From Streptomyces aureocirculatus (GTDB lineage: Bacteria > Actinomycetota > Actinomycetes > Streptomycetales > Streptomycetaceae), in contig NZ_JOAP01000062.1 in the NCBI RefSeq assembly GCF_000720475.1, forward strand, positions 1-35,959: a DNA stretch of 35,959 nt. The letters run 5' to 3'. Under the pieces are notes generated by a model that saw only the letters and a program-made list of their open reading frames with translations, did no database searches and was not told the origin of the DNA. Numbering within the stretch: position 1 is the stretch's first letter; each line of letters starts with the position of its first letter. The translations under genes and the position numbers were made by a program. Shown here one piece after another: positions 29,290 through 35,959 of the stretch.

Positions 29290-30309
29290 CTAGGCCACCT
29301 GGGGCGAGGGCCCGTGGACCTCGTCGCCGTGCCGGAGGCCCCGCGCCGGGCGGTGGCCCCTGCGGCTGTCCGCTGCCCGGTCGAAAGCGTCCAGATGGGC
29401 CTGGACGTACGGCATGGCCACCGTCTCCAACTCGCCGGGGATGAAGGCGGGCTGGACGTTGACCTCGAAGACGACCCCGCCGTTCTCGATCGCCAGGTCG
29501 ACTCCGGCGAAGGGCAGCCCCACCGACGCGGTGGCCGCGACGGCCAGGTCGGTGAGGCGGCGGGGCAGGTCGGGCGGGGCGATGGGGACGGCCGTCGCGC
29601 CCTGGCAGGTGTTGCAGGGCATGTCCGTCGCGGCCTGTATGTGCTCGCGGGCATGGATGACGCGGCCACCGAGGACGAACACGCGGAACTGGTGCCGCTG
29701 CCCGTCGGCGGTGACGTTCCCCGCGTCACGCGAGAGCAGCCAGGCACTGTGCCGACGCGCGTAGTACGCGGCGACTTCGGCCAGTTGGCGCTCGGTGGTG
29801 ACGTGGAAGGTGTCGCTGCCGCCCGTGCCGACGACGGGCCGGGCCCAGACGTCGCCGCCGAGCCGCTCGAACGCGGCCACCGCCTCGTCGGCCGCGGGCC
29901 GGGACAGGGCCACGGTGTCCATGTGGGCGACGCCGTCCCGCTGGAAGCACGCCATCGTCCTGTCCTTCTCCGTGGCCGCCCGCCACGCCGCCACGCCCGC
30001 GCCCAGGGTCACCGTCCTGTGGTGGGAGAGGAGTCGCTGGAAGGCGGCGAGGGAGCGCCTGCGGTGCGGCGGTATCTCGTACAGGACCACCACGTCGGGC
30101 ACCACCTCCAGGCCCTGTTCGGGGACGTCAAGGCGTAAGCGGGTGCCGACACGCTCGCGGACACGGCCGGTGCCGCAGGGGGCGAAGTGCCGGGAGTCGA
30201 TGCGGTACGGAGGCGCGCCGGTGAGCACCTCAATGGCCTCGGCCAGATACTCCCGGCAGCCCTCGGGGGACGTGGGGTCGGCGATCAGGGCGACGCTCGG
30301 TCCGGACAC
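29290..30309 (-). CDS. ATP-grasp (RimK/glutathione-synthetase-like) ligase with a TTA codon
   Basis: 339 residues from a GTG at 30309 preceded by GGAGG at 6-nt spacing; an upstream GTG at 30351 is less likely because it falls inside a hairpin arm. After an N-terminal pre-ATP-grasp domain, VWARPVVGTGGSDTFHV (~residues 178-194) is the ATP-binding loop, HQFRVFVLGGRVIHARE (~225-241) the RimK-like strand pair, and DLAIENGGVVFEVNVQP (~292-308) the Mg-binding E-x-N. DMPCNTCQG holds two Cys unusual for RimK. Such enzymes join an amine to a carboxylate through an acyl phosphate (peptide tailing, small peptides, cofactor glutamylation); no substrate gene is evident. Codon 58 (30136-30138) is TTA, so bldA dependence is likely. 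Confidence 0.85.
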   Translation of the reverse strand: MSGPSVALIADPTSPEGCREYLAEAIEVLTGAPPYRIDSRHFAPCGTGRVRERVGTRLRLDVPEQGLEVVPDVVVLYEIPPHRRRSLAAFQRLLSHHRTVTLGAGVAAWRAATEKDRTMACFQRDGVAHMDTVALSRPAADEAVAAFERLGGDVWARPVVGTGGSDTFHVTTERQLAEVAAYYARRHSAWLLSRDAGNVTADGQRHQFRVFVLGGRVIHAREHIQAATDMPCNTCQGATAVPIAPPDLPRRLTDLAVAATASVGLPFAGVDLAIENGGVVFEVNVQPAFIPGELETVAMPYVQAHLDAFDRAADSRRGHRPARGLRHGDEVHGPSPQVA

Positions 30310-30334
30310 GGCTGCCTCCAGCGGCACTCGGTAT

Positions 30335-30372
30335 CCACCCGGCCCGCGCACGCCGTGGCGCGGGCCGGGTGG
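30335..30372 (-). promoter_or_regulatory. 15-bp perfect inverted repeat upstream of the ATP-grasp gene
   Basis: 30335-30349 pairs perfectly with 30358-30372 around an 8-nt loop, ending 26 nt before the GTG start on the minus strand. It could be an operator, an mRNA leader hairpin just ahead of the ribosome binding site, or a distal terminator of the GNAT gene. The remaining 30373-30634 of the 424-nt gap shows no convincing gene. Confidence 0.5.
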
Positions 30373-30634
30373 AGATCACGCGGGATGGTTGTCGGCCTCG
30401 CGCCGGGCGTCATCGCACCCCGTAAGCCGCCGTGCCGGCCGCACCCGGCGGTCGTCCCGGCGGTGGCGGGCCGGGGTGCGTTCCGTCACGCGGGGCCATG
30501 GGCCCCACACTGTAGGGCCGCGCGGGGCGCACTGCCAGGGCGCAGGCACGCCCCTCCTCTGCTCCGGGTCCGCGCCGTGTGGCGCTGTCCGTGCGCCCTT
30601 TCCGTGCACCCGTACGTACACCCTGCGCGGCACG

Positions 30635-30659
30635 CGGTGCCCAGACCCGCTGGGCACCG
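30635..30659 (-). terminator. hairpin after the GNAT gene
   Basis: CGGTGCCCA (30635-30643) and TGGGCACCG (30651-30659) form a perfect 9-bp stem with a 7-nt loop, 75 nt beyond the GNAT stop. Probable terminator separating it from the ATP-grasp gene. Confidence 0.55.
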
Positions 30660-30733
30660 TCCAGGCCCCCTTCCAGGGGACCCCGTCCAGGCCCCGTCCC
30701 GCCGACGGACCGCCACGCCGCCGAATCCGCCCG

Positions 30734-31282
30734 TCACATGGGGTACGACAGCAGCCGCACCTCCCCCACCGGCCACTCCAGTGCTTCCGCGCCCTCCGTC
30801 CCGGACCCCAGTGGCGTCCACATCGTCCGCAGGGGCATCACCACCGGGCCCTCGGGCTGCTGTACGTACACCTCCTGGTCCAGCGTCCGCCAGCCGAGCC
30901 GCTCGTACAGGGCGACGAGGGGCGGGCGGCAGAAGAGCAGGGCGTGACGGGGGCCCATCGTGCGGGCGTGGGTGAGCGCCGCCGTCAGGACGGTGCGCGC
31001 GAGACCGCGGCCGCGGACGTCGGGGGCGACGGCCACGCCACCGACGCCGATCACCTCGGTCCCGGTGCCGCCGATCGACACGGGCACCCGCGACAGGCCC
31101 GCGTGCGCCACGAGTCGGCTCCCCGCCCGGACACCGAAGTGCTCCTGCTTCGGCAGCCACGTCAGGCCCGTCTCCGCGACGCCGAAGGGGTCGGCTCCGT
31201 CGCCGAGTAACTCGTTCTGGTCGTCCCGGCCGTACGTGGCGAGCCGTACCGCGGTCAGGGGCTCTACAGGGTGATCATCCAT
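30734..31282 (-). CDS. GNAT N-acetyltransferase with a TTA codon
   Basis: 182 residues from the ATG at 31282; no clear ribosome binding site. The acetyl-CoA loop reads VAPDVRGRGLARTVL (~residues 90-104, the R-G-x-G-x-A type), preceded by the long strand VIGVGGVAV. The C-terminal part, ALLFCRPPLVALYERLGW, is the usual GNAT ending (YERLGW), followed by an extra ~40-residue tail with several short strands. It is a soluble acetyltransferase acting on an unknown amine: antibiotic, peptide, protein N-terminus or polyamine. Codon 25 (31208-31210) is TTA, as in the ATP-grasp gene downstream on the same strand. It is divergent from the secreted hydrolase gene (176-nt gap). Confidence 0.88.
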   Translation of the reverse strand: MDDHPVEPLTAVRLATYGRDDQNELLGDGADPFGVAETGLTWLPKQEHFGVRAGSRLVAHAGLSRVPVSIGGTGTEVIGVGGVAVAPDVRGRGLARTVLTAALTHARTMGPRHALLFCRPPLVALYERLGWRTLDQEVYVQQPEGPVVMPLRTMWTPLGSGTEGAEALEWPVGEVRLLSYPM

Positions 31283-31360
31283 GCCCGCATGATGCGCGGC
31301 CCCGGCCACACCGGACAAGAGCGGTTCGGCGTACCCCAGGAGGCAACCCTCGCCCACCCG

Positions 31361-31402
31361 TTGACATCTCCAGGTGAGGGACCCGGCGACCCTTCGGGGT
31401 CG
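31361..31402 (+). promoter_or_regulatory. TTGACA box and UUCG-tetraloop hairpin before the hydrolase gene
   Basis: TTGACA at 31361-31366 could be a -35 element, though the DNA 17-18 nt downstream is a poor -10. CGACCC-TTCG-GGGTCG (31387-31402) forms a 6-bp stem closed by the very stable cUUCGg tetraloop in the probable leader or at the start of the mRNA, 57 nt before the TTG start. Confidence 0.45.
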
Positions 31403-31458
31403 GTCCGGGGCGGCCGCCGGAGAGGTGGCCGCGGAACAGCTCGAACTGGAGGACTGTC

Positions 31459-34293
31459 TTGATCCATGTCCCACGCTCGGTGACCGCCGCCGCGGCGGTC
31501 CTGGCGCTGGCGGTGGGGGTTCCTGGGCTCGCGCACGCGCAGCCCGGCGACCGAATACCGCCCGCGTCCCCGAGACATGCCACACCGGCGCAGAACCCGG
31601 CAGCTCCGGGAGCCCCCGCGCTGTCAGGAGACAACGAGGACCGCCTCCCCAAGGGCTGGCGGTTCGACGGATCCGGTGCCGAAAGGCACTTGGTCTGGCA
31701 CGCGCCCGAACGGGTGCCCATGGGGGACGCCCGCGTCGAGTTCTACGCGGGCGACCGGCTTCTCGGTGTCCCGGAGTCGGCCGACGACCAGCGGACGTTC
31801 CGGCTGCCTCTGAACGGGGCCGGGATCAGTTCGCCGTCCGAGCTCCAGGCGCAGGCGGGCGGGCGCCGCCTTGACGCGGGCGCGAAGCCCGTCTCCCCGC
31901 CCTCGCGGATCGCGCCGCCCGCCGCGTCCTCGGCGCCCCTGCCGGAGAACCGGGTCGATCCCGGCGTCCCTGGCGAATACCGCACGGTGAGCGGCGAGTA
32001 CACCCTGCCGTCGGTGCGCATCCCCGGCTTCCCCGAGCCGGTCGAGATGCGCGCGACCGTGGTCGGACCGACCGGCGCCCCCGGCAAGCGGCCCCTCGCG
32101 CTGTTCCTGCACGGCCGCCACGCCACCTGCTACAGCGGTAACGACGCGGACGGCAACTGGCCCTGCAAGAGCGGCCAGAAGCCGATACCCAGCTACCGGG
32201 GCTATCTGCACGACCAGAAGCTCCTCGCCTCGCAGGGCTATGTGACGGTGTCGATATCCGCCAACGGCATCAACGGCCAGGACGACATACCCGACGGCGG
32301 CGCCCAGGCCCGCTCGTCGCTGGTGCGCCAGCACCTCGGCCGCTGGGCGGACTGGGCCGCGGGCCAGGGCACTCCGCCCGCGGCCGTGCGCGCCACCGCG
32401 CCCGTGGACCCCTCCCGCGTGCTGCTCGTCGGCCACTCCCGTGGCGGTGAGGGCGTCAACCGCGCCGCGCTCGACAGCCTGTCGCCGCCCCCGGCGGACG
32501 AGGACGGCGCGCCGGGCCCGGCCCGGTGGAACATCCGCGGCACCGTGCTCATCGGCCCCACCATCTTCGGCCAGAACCCGGCCCCCGACGTCCCGTCGAT
32601 GACGATCCTGCCGGGCTGCGACGGCGACGTGTCGGACCTCCAGGGCCAGATCTTCGCCGACGGCACCCGTGGCGTCAGCCGCGGCACCGCCCTGCACAGC
32701 GCGGTCTATGTGGTGGGCGCCAACCACAACTTCTTCAACACCGAGTGGACCCCGGGGCAGGCCCAGGCGCCCGCGTCCGACGACTTCTACTCCGACGGCA
32801 GCAGGCCCGACCCGGTGTGCGCGCCGGGCAAGGAGACGCGCCTGAAGGCCAAGCAGCAGCAGAAGGCGGGATCCACGTACATCGCCGCCGCAGCCAGGCT
32901 GTTCGTCGGCGGTGACGACCGGGTGCGCCCGCTGCTCGACGGATCGGGCCGCCGCGCCCCCTCGGCGAACCCGGCGCGGGTGCTCACACACGCCGTCGGC
33001 GGCAACCGCACCCCCGCGTTCGTGCCGAGCACCTCGCTCGACGTGTCCGGCAGCGGCCGGCTGTGCGCGCAGGTGGACCACCGGGCCGCACGGGCCTGCC
33101 TCTCCCCCGGTACGAAGGGCTCGTCGCCGCACTTCGCCACCTGGGCCACCTCGCCGGAGCCCGGCCGCCACTCGGTGGCGATGCGCTGGACGCAGTCCGG
33201 CACCGCGACGAAGGTACGGCCGAAGAAGCCCGTGTCCCTCGCGGGCTCCAAGTCCCTCGCCCTGCGCGTGATCGTGCCGCCCAACTCCACGGGCACCCGG
33301 CTCGACGTCGCGGCCACCGACGCCTCCGGGCACCGGTCCAAGCTGGGCGAGGTCCGGGTCGACGGTCTGCCCGGCACCGAGATGACGTCCTCGTACTGGG
33401 GACGTGAGGTCCGGGTGCCGCTGACCGCCGCGGCCCGCGCCGGACTCGACCTCACGCAGGTGACCTCCCTGGAGCTGACCCCGCGCACCCGGTCCGGGCG
33501 CGCCTGGCTGGTGGACGCCTGGGGCTGGCGTCCCGGCACCCCGGACGCCGGGACGGCCGATCTCGCGCGGGTCGACATCGGTCGGCTCAATGTCAAGGAG
33601 GGTGACTCCGGGGTCCGCGAGTACCAGGTGCCCGTACGGGTCTCCGGGCACGGCACCGGCAAGGTCCGGCTGTTCGTGACCGACCCGGTCACGCAGAAGA
33701 CCACCACCCGCGTCATCGCGGTGCGCCCGGGCGGCGGTCCTGTAGAGGTGCCGGTGACGGTGCGCGGCAACAAGCGCTTCGGCTCGGACGTGTCCCACGA
33801 CGTGCTGGCCAAGGCCGTGAGCGGCGCGGTGATCGGTTCGTACAACGGCGGCGTGACCGTGCGGAACGACGACCCGATGCCGAAGGTCACCGTGAAGCCC
33901 GTCGCGGACCGCGTCACCGAGGGCAAGCCCCTGAAGTGGCGCGTCTCGCTGTCCGCGGCGGCCGACATCGCCATCGAGGCCGGGTTCGACATCCGGCCGG
34001 TCCGCGGCGGCGGCAAGGAGCTGTCCACCAAGGACGTCGACAAGCGCTGGCTGAAGGAAGTCTTCGGCCGGTCGCCGAACCCGCAGCGCCCGCTGTCGAA
34101 GGTGTCGGACATGGCGTACATGCTGACGTCCGTCCAGGCGGGCGAGCGCAGCGTCGTGGTGAGCGTGCCCACCGTCAAGGACCGGGTGCGGGAGCCGAAG
34201 GAAACCCTGCGGCTCCGGTTCTTCACCTACGACCGGTCGTGGAACCCGCGCTGGGGCCCGACGCTCACCGGGACGGTGCGCGACTCGTCCTAG
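31459..34293 (+). CDS. large secreted alpha/beta-hydrolase, multidomain
   Basis: 944 residues from a TTG at 31459 with GGAGG at 6-nt spacing; the following signal peptide (hydrophobic core ~8-25, cleavage after Ala27 in AHA) confirms the start. Residues ~205-500 are an alpha/beta-hydrolase: ALFLHGRHATCYSG (oxyanion region), VTVSISANGINGQD, nucleophile Ser327 in GHSRGG, and GANHNFFNTEW carrying the probable catalytic His. Residues ~510-700 look like beta-sandwich modules, and ~700-944 include a Calx-beta-like stretch (VKPVADRVTEGKPLKWRVSL). The last segment has no sorting signal, so it should be released outside. Substrate unknown (ester, polyester or lipid). It matches a Streptomyces group annotated only as secreted protein or hydrolase. 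Confidence 0.85.
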   Translation: MIHVPRSVTAAAAVLALAVGVPGLAHAQPGDRIPPASPRHATPAQNPAAPGAPALSGDNEDRLPKGWRFDGSGAERHLVWHAPERVPMGDARVEFYAGDRLLGVPESADDQRTFRLPLNGAGISSPSELQAQAGGRRLDAGAKPVSPPSRIAPPAASSAPLPENRVDPGVPGEYRTVSGEYTLPSVRIPGFPEPVEMRATVVGPTGAPGKRPLALFLHGRHATCYSGNDADGNWPCKSGQKPIPSYRGYLHDQKLLASQGYVTVSISANGINGQDDIPDGGAQARSSLVRQHLGRWADWAAGQGTPPAAVRATAPVDPSRVLLVGHSRGGEGVNRAALDSLSPPPADEDGAPGPARWNIRGTVLIGPTIFGQNPAPDVPSMTILPGCDGDVSDLQGQIFADGTRGVSRGTALHSAVYVVGANHNFFNTEWTPGQAQAPASDDFYSDGSRPDPVCAPGKETRLKAKQQQKAGSTYIAAAARLFVGGDDRVRPLLDGSGRRAPSANPARVLTHAVGGNRTPAFVPSTSLDVSGSGRLCAQVDHRAARACLSPGTKGSSPHFATWATSPEPGRHSVAMRWTQSGTATKVRPKKPVSLAGSKSLALRVIVPPNSTGTRLDVAATDASGHRSKLGEVRVDGLPGTEMTSSYWGREVRVPLTAAARAGLDLTQVTSLELTPRTRSGRAWLVDAWGWRPGTPDAGTADLARVDIGRLNVKEGDSGVREYQVPVRVSGHGTGKVRLFVTDPVTQKTTTRVIAVRPGGGPVEVPVTVRGNKRFGSDVSHDVLAKAVSGAVIGSYNGGVTVRNDDPMPKVTVKPVADRVTEGKPLKWRVSLSAAADIAIEAGFDIRPVRGGGKELSTKDVDKRWLKEVFGRSPNPQRPLSKVSDMAYMLTSVQAGERSVVVSVPTVKDRVREPKETLRLRFFTYDRSWNPRWGPTLTGTVRDSS

Positions 34294-34341
34294 CGGCGCG
34301 CGCGGACCCGCCCAGCGCGGGCGCGCGGACCCGGCACCGGT

Positions 34342-34364
34342 TGCCGCACCGAACGCGTGCGGCA
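34342..34364 (+). terminator. hairpin after the hydrolase gene
   Basis: TGCCGCAC (34342-34349) and GTGCGGCA (34357-34364) form a perfect 8-bp stem with a 7-nt loop, 48 nt past the stop. A direct repeat GCGCGCGGACCCG (near 34298 and 34321) lies between them. Confidence 0.5.
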
Positions 34365-34424
34365 CCCCCGGCGGGACGGCGACGAGTCCACACGACCGTC
34401 GTCGTCCCGCCTCCCGGACGACTT

Positions 34425-34530
34425 ACGGCTGACGGCTGATGCGGCCGACGGCTGACAGTTTGACGGCCGACGGCTGATGCGGCTGACAGTTTGACGGCTG
34501 ACGGCCGACAACTGACACGGCTGACGGCTC
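34425..34530. repeat. degenerate heptamer-based tandem repeats (GACGGCT)
   Basis: The DNA up to the stop codon of the TetR gene is built from GACGGCT/GACGGCC heptamers and longer copies: GGCTGACAGTTTGACGGC at 34450 and 34481 (31 bp apart), and GACGGCTGATGCGGC at 34431 and 34469 (38 bp apart). The difference of 7 equals one heptamer. It lies between convergent genes and codes for nothing plausible. Confidence 0.8.
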
Positions 34531-35221
34531 AGCCCGTGCGGGCCGCGTGCCCGCGCGGCTGTCCGTCCGCGTGCTGCTGCTGATAGTGCCCCCGCCAGCG
34601 CGGCGTCGCGGCACCCTCCATCACGGCCATCACGACGTCGTGGGCCAGGGTGTCCGAGACGGGCAGGTGCCCGAAGAGCACCCGGTGGTACGTGGTGGCG
34701 CCGAGCATGTCCAGGAGCAGGTCGATGTCGGCGTCGGCACGGATGTCCCCCCGCTCGATGCCCCGGCGCAGCGCCGCCTCCGTCGTGGCCCTGCGGGGGC
34801 GGAAGAGCGTCTCCGTGAAGACCCGGTCGAGCTCCGGGTCGTCGGCCAGTTCGGCCACGAGCGCGGGCAGCGTACGGCGTCCGAGGCTGCCGCCGAAGGT
34901 CTGGCTCAGGGTGTCGATGCCGAGGATCAGATCGCAGTGCGTGCAGCCGGTGTCGGGGGTGGGCGCGGTGCCCATGGTCTCCGCGAGGGCGGAGATGACG
35001 AGGTGCTGGCGGGACGGCCAGCGGCGGCGGATGGCCGGTTTGGTCGTCCCGGCCCGGCGCGCCACGCCCTCCATCGTCAGGTGCGGGTAGCCGGACTCCT
35101 CCAGGAGCGCGAGCGTCGCCTCCAGGATGGCCTCGTCGAGCCGCGTGTCCCGGGGGCGGCCGGTGCGGGCCGGCACCCGAGGTGAGTGAGCGGCGCGGTC
35201 TGCGGGGTCCGGGGTTGCCAT
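34529..35221 (-). CDS. TetR-family repressor of the adjacent exporter
   Basis: 230 residues from the ATG at 35221; an upstream in-frame ATG at 35242 would add seven residues but places the likely -10 box (TATACT, 35229-35234) inside the gene. Residues ~23-70 are the TetR helix-turn-helix (RLDEAILEATLALLEESGYP, then MEGVARRAGTTKPAIRRRWP). The C-terminal ligand domain (TLPALVAELADDPELDRVF, IDLLLDMLGATTYHRVLFGH) matches TetR_C with a typical actinobacterial dimer interface. Divergent from an MFS exporter across a palindrome (35245-35271), the classic arrangement in which ligand binding releases the exporter gene. Translation may be leaderless: TATACT lies 7 nt before the ATG. Confidence 0.92.
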   Translation of the reverse strand: MATPDPADRAAHSPRVPARTGRPRDTRLDEAILEATLALLEESGYPHLTMEGVARRAGTTKPAIRRRWPSRQHLVISALAETMGTAPTPDTGCTHCDLILGIDTLSQTFGGSLGRRTLPALVAELADDPELDRVFTETLFRPRRATTEAALRRGIERGDIRADADIDLLLDMLGATTYHRVLFGHLPVSDTLAHDVVMAVMEGAATPRWRGHYQQQHADGQPRGHAARTG

Positions 35222-35244
35222 GGCGATCAGTATAGGTAGCATGT

Positions 35245-35271
35245 CGTTTCGTTCCGATCCGGATCGAAACG
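35245..35271. promoter_or_regulatory. TetR operator candidate in the divergent promoter region
   Basis: Inverted repeat with perfect 7-bp outer arms CGTTTCG (35245-35251) and CGAAACG (35265-35271) and a partly palindromic centre containing GATCCGGATC. It sits between the TetR and MFS start codons and is one of the few A/T-rich spots nearby. Confidence 0.65.
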
Positions 35272-35287
35272 TATTGAGGGGGCTACC

Positions 35288-35959
35288 TTGCCGTCCGAGC
35301 AGGAATCCACCACGCGGGCATCGTCCAGCACGACATCAGCCACGGGGACCGGGGGCCCACCCGACCCGCGCACCGCCCTGACCTGGGGAATAGTCCTCTC
35401 GGTCGGGCTCGTCGCATTCGAGTCGATGGGCGTCGCGACCGTGCTGCCGGAGATCGCCGGGCGCCTCGGCGGGCTCGACGCCTACGGCTGGGGCCTGTCC
35501 GCACTGATGCTGGCCAATCTGATCGGCACCGTCGCCGCGGGCCGCGCCGCCGACCGCCACGGTCCCGCCCGCCCCCTCGCCTTCGGTCTCGCGGTCTTCG
35601 CCGTCGGCTGCGCGATCGCCGGTTCCGCGCCCGACTGGCCCGTGTTCCTGGCCGGGCGGTTCCTCCAGGGGCTCGGCGTCGGCGCCGTCATGGCACTGGC
35701 CTACACGGTGATCTCGCTGGCCTACCCGCAGCGTCTGCGCGCGCGGATGTTCGCCCTCGTGTCCGGCGCCTGGACCGTTCCCTCCCTGGTCGGCCCGACC
35801 ATCGCGGCCGTGATCTCGGAGCGGGTCTCCTGGCGGGGCGTGTTCGTCCTGCTGCTCCCGCTGGTCGCGCTGGCCGCCGCGCTCGCGCTGCCGCAACTAC
35901 GGCGGCTCATGGGCACCGTAGGCCCGGCCGGGGGCCCGGCCGGGGGCGGGGCCGGGGGC
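35288..35959 (+). CDS. MFS drug exporter, N-terminal part (runs off the window)
   Basis: 224 residues are visible from a TTG at 35288, which has GAGGGGG at 5-nt spacing; the frame stays open to the edge. After a Ser/Thr-rich cytoplasmic N-terminus (~30 residues) come six hydrophobic segments with the MFS signatures: LVAFESMGVATVLPEIAGRL in helix 1, LIGTVAAGRAADRHGP (loop 2-3, G-x-x-x-D-R) and GRFLQGLGVGAVMALAYTVI in helix 4. VSWRGVFVLLLPL precedes the final visible helix, after which a Gly/Pro-rich linker begins. The DHA-type start and the divergent TetR gene suggest a multidrug or antibiotic exporter. Substrate unknown. Confidence 0.9.
   Translation, partial: MPSEQESTTRASSSTTSATGTGGPPDPRTALTWGIVLSVGLVAFESMGVATVLPEIAGRLGGLDAYGWGLSALMLANLIGTVAAGRAADRHGPARPLAFGLAVFAVGCAIAGSAPDWPVFLAGRFLQGLGVGAVMALAYTVISLAYPQRLRARMFALVSGAWTVPSLVGPTIAAVISERVSWRGVFVLLLPLVALAAALALPQLRRLMGTVGPAGGPAGGGAGG

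Noticed and set aside
31624..34365. 913-residue minus-strand ORF opposite the secreted hydrolase
   Set aside because: The plus-strand frame has a ribosome binding site, a signal peptide and a catalytic motif; the reverse frame has none.

Overview
The window is a piece of a Streptomyces (or very close actinobacterial) chromosome. Pointers are the very high GC content with strong G/C preference at third codon positions, many GTG and TTG starts, rare TTA codons confined to three genes, a divergent second EF-Tu gene of the tuf3 type, and actinobacterial families such as DUF3618, PRC/DUF2382 and a CdaR/PucR regulator. No rRNA, tRNA, CRISPR array, transposase or integrase was seen. It reads as ordinary chromosome made of many short, independently oriented transcription units, not as one biosynthetic cluster or prophage.

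Layout. 1-4.8 kb: the tail of a TerD-family stress protein, a CoA-binding protein, a PucR-type regulator coupled to an eroded OB-fold membrane protein, and a stand-alone P-loop ATPase with a TTA codon. 5.2-9.5 kb: a LuxR-type regulator, a translationally coupled acyltransferase pair that looks like the ornithine-lipid genes olsB/olsA, and a class III CoA-transferase. 9.6-13.2 kb: an XRE-cupin regulator with a palindromic operator candidate, two left-handed beta-helix proteins (an acetyltransferase and a gamma-class carbonic anhydrase homologue), a DedA protein and a hotdog thioesterase. 13.3-18.0 kb: a tandem pair of membrane-anchored extracytoplasmic paralogues, an MFS exporter with a C-terminal minisatellite, and a spermidine-synthase-like protein. 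18.2-22.4 kb: tuf3-type EF-Tu with a long leader, an AlkD-like protein divergent from a VTT membrane protein, a large hairpin, and uppP. 22.4-25.1 kb: an envelope/general-stress block (PRC-DUF2382, small membrane protein, holin-like protein, DUF3618 protein) with a sigma-B-like promoter candidate. 25.1-31.3 kb: an array of GTGAC motifs on a 14-bp register, an Orn/Lys/Arg decarboxylase, two split-barrel flavin-type proteins around a secreted I36-type inhibitor, then an ATP-grasp ligase and a GNAT acetyltransferase that both carry a TTA codon. 31.5-36 kb: a large secreted alpha/beta hydrolase, and a TetR regulator divergent from an MFS exporter that runs off the window.

Themes. Several genes lack a Shine-Dalgarno sequence and have a TA-type -10 box 6-8 nt before the start codon, suggesting leaderless mRNAs. 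Tandem repeats recur inside genes (MFS tail, DUF3618, small membrane protein, spermidine-synthase-like N-terminus, OB-fold C-terminus) and between genes (14-bp GTGAC register, repeats derived from the AlkD 3' end, heptamers after the TetR gene). The observations most worth following are the bldA-type TTA codons in the P-loop ATPase and in the ATP-grasp/GNAT pair, the GTGAC array, and the tuf3 leader with its possible 47-residue reading frame. I found no complete new system that the sequence alone proves.
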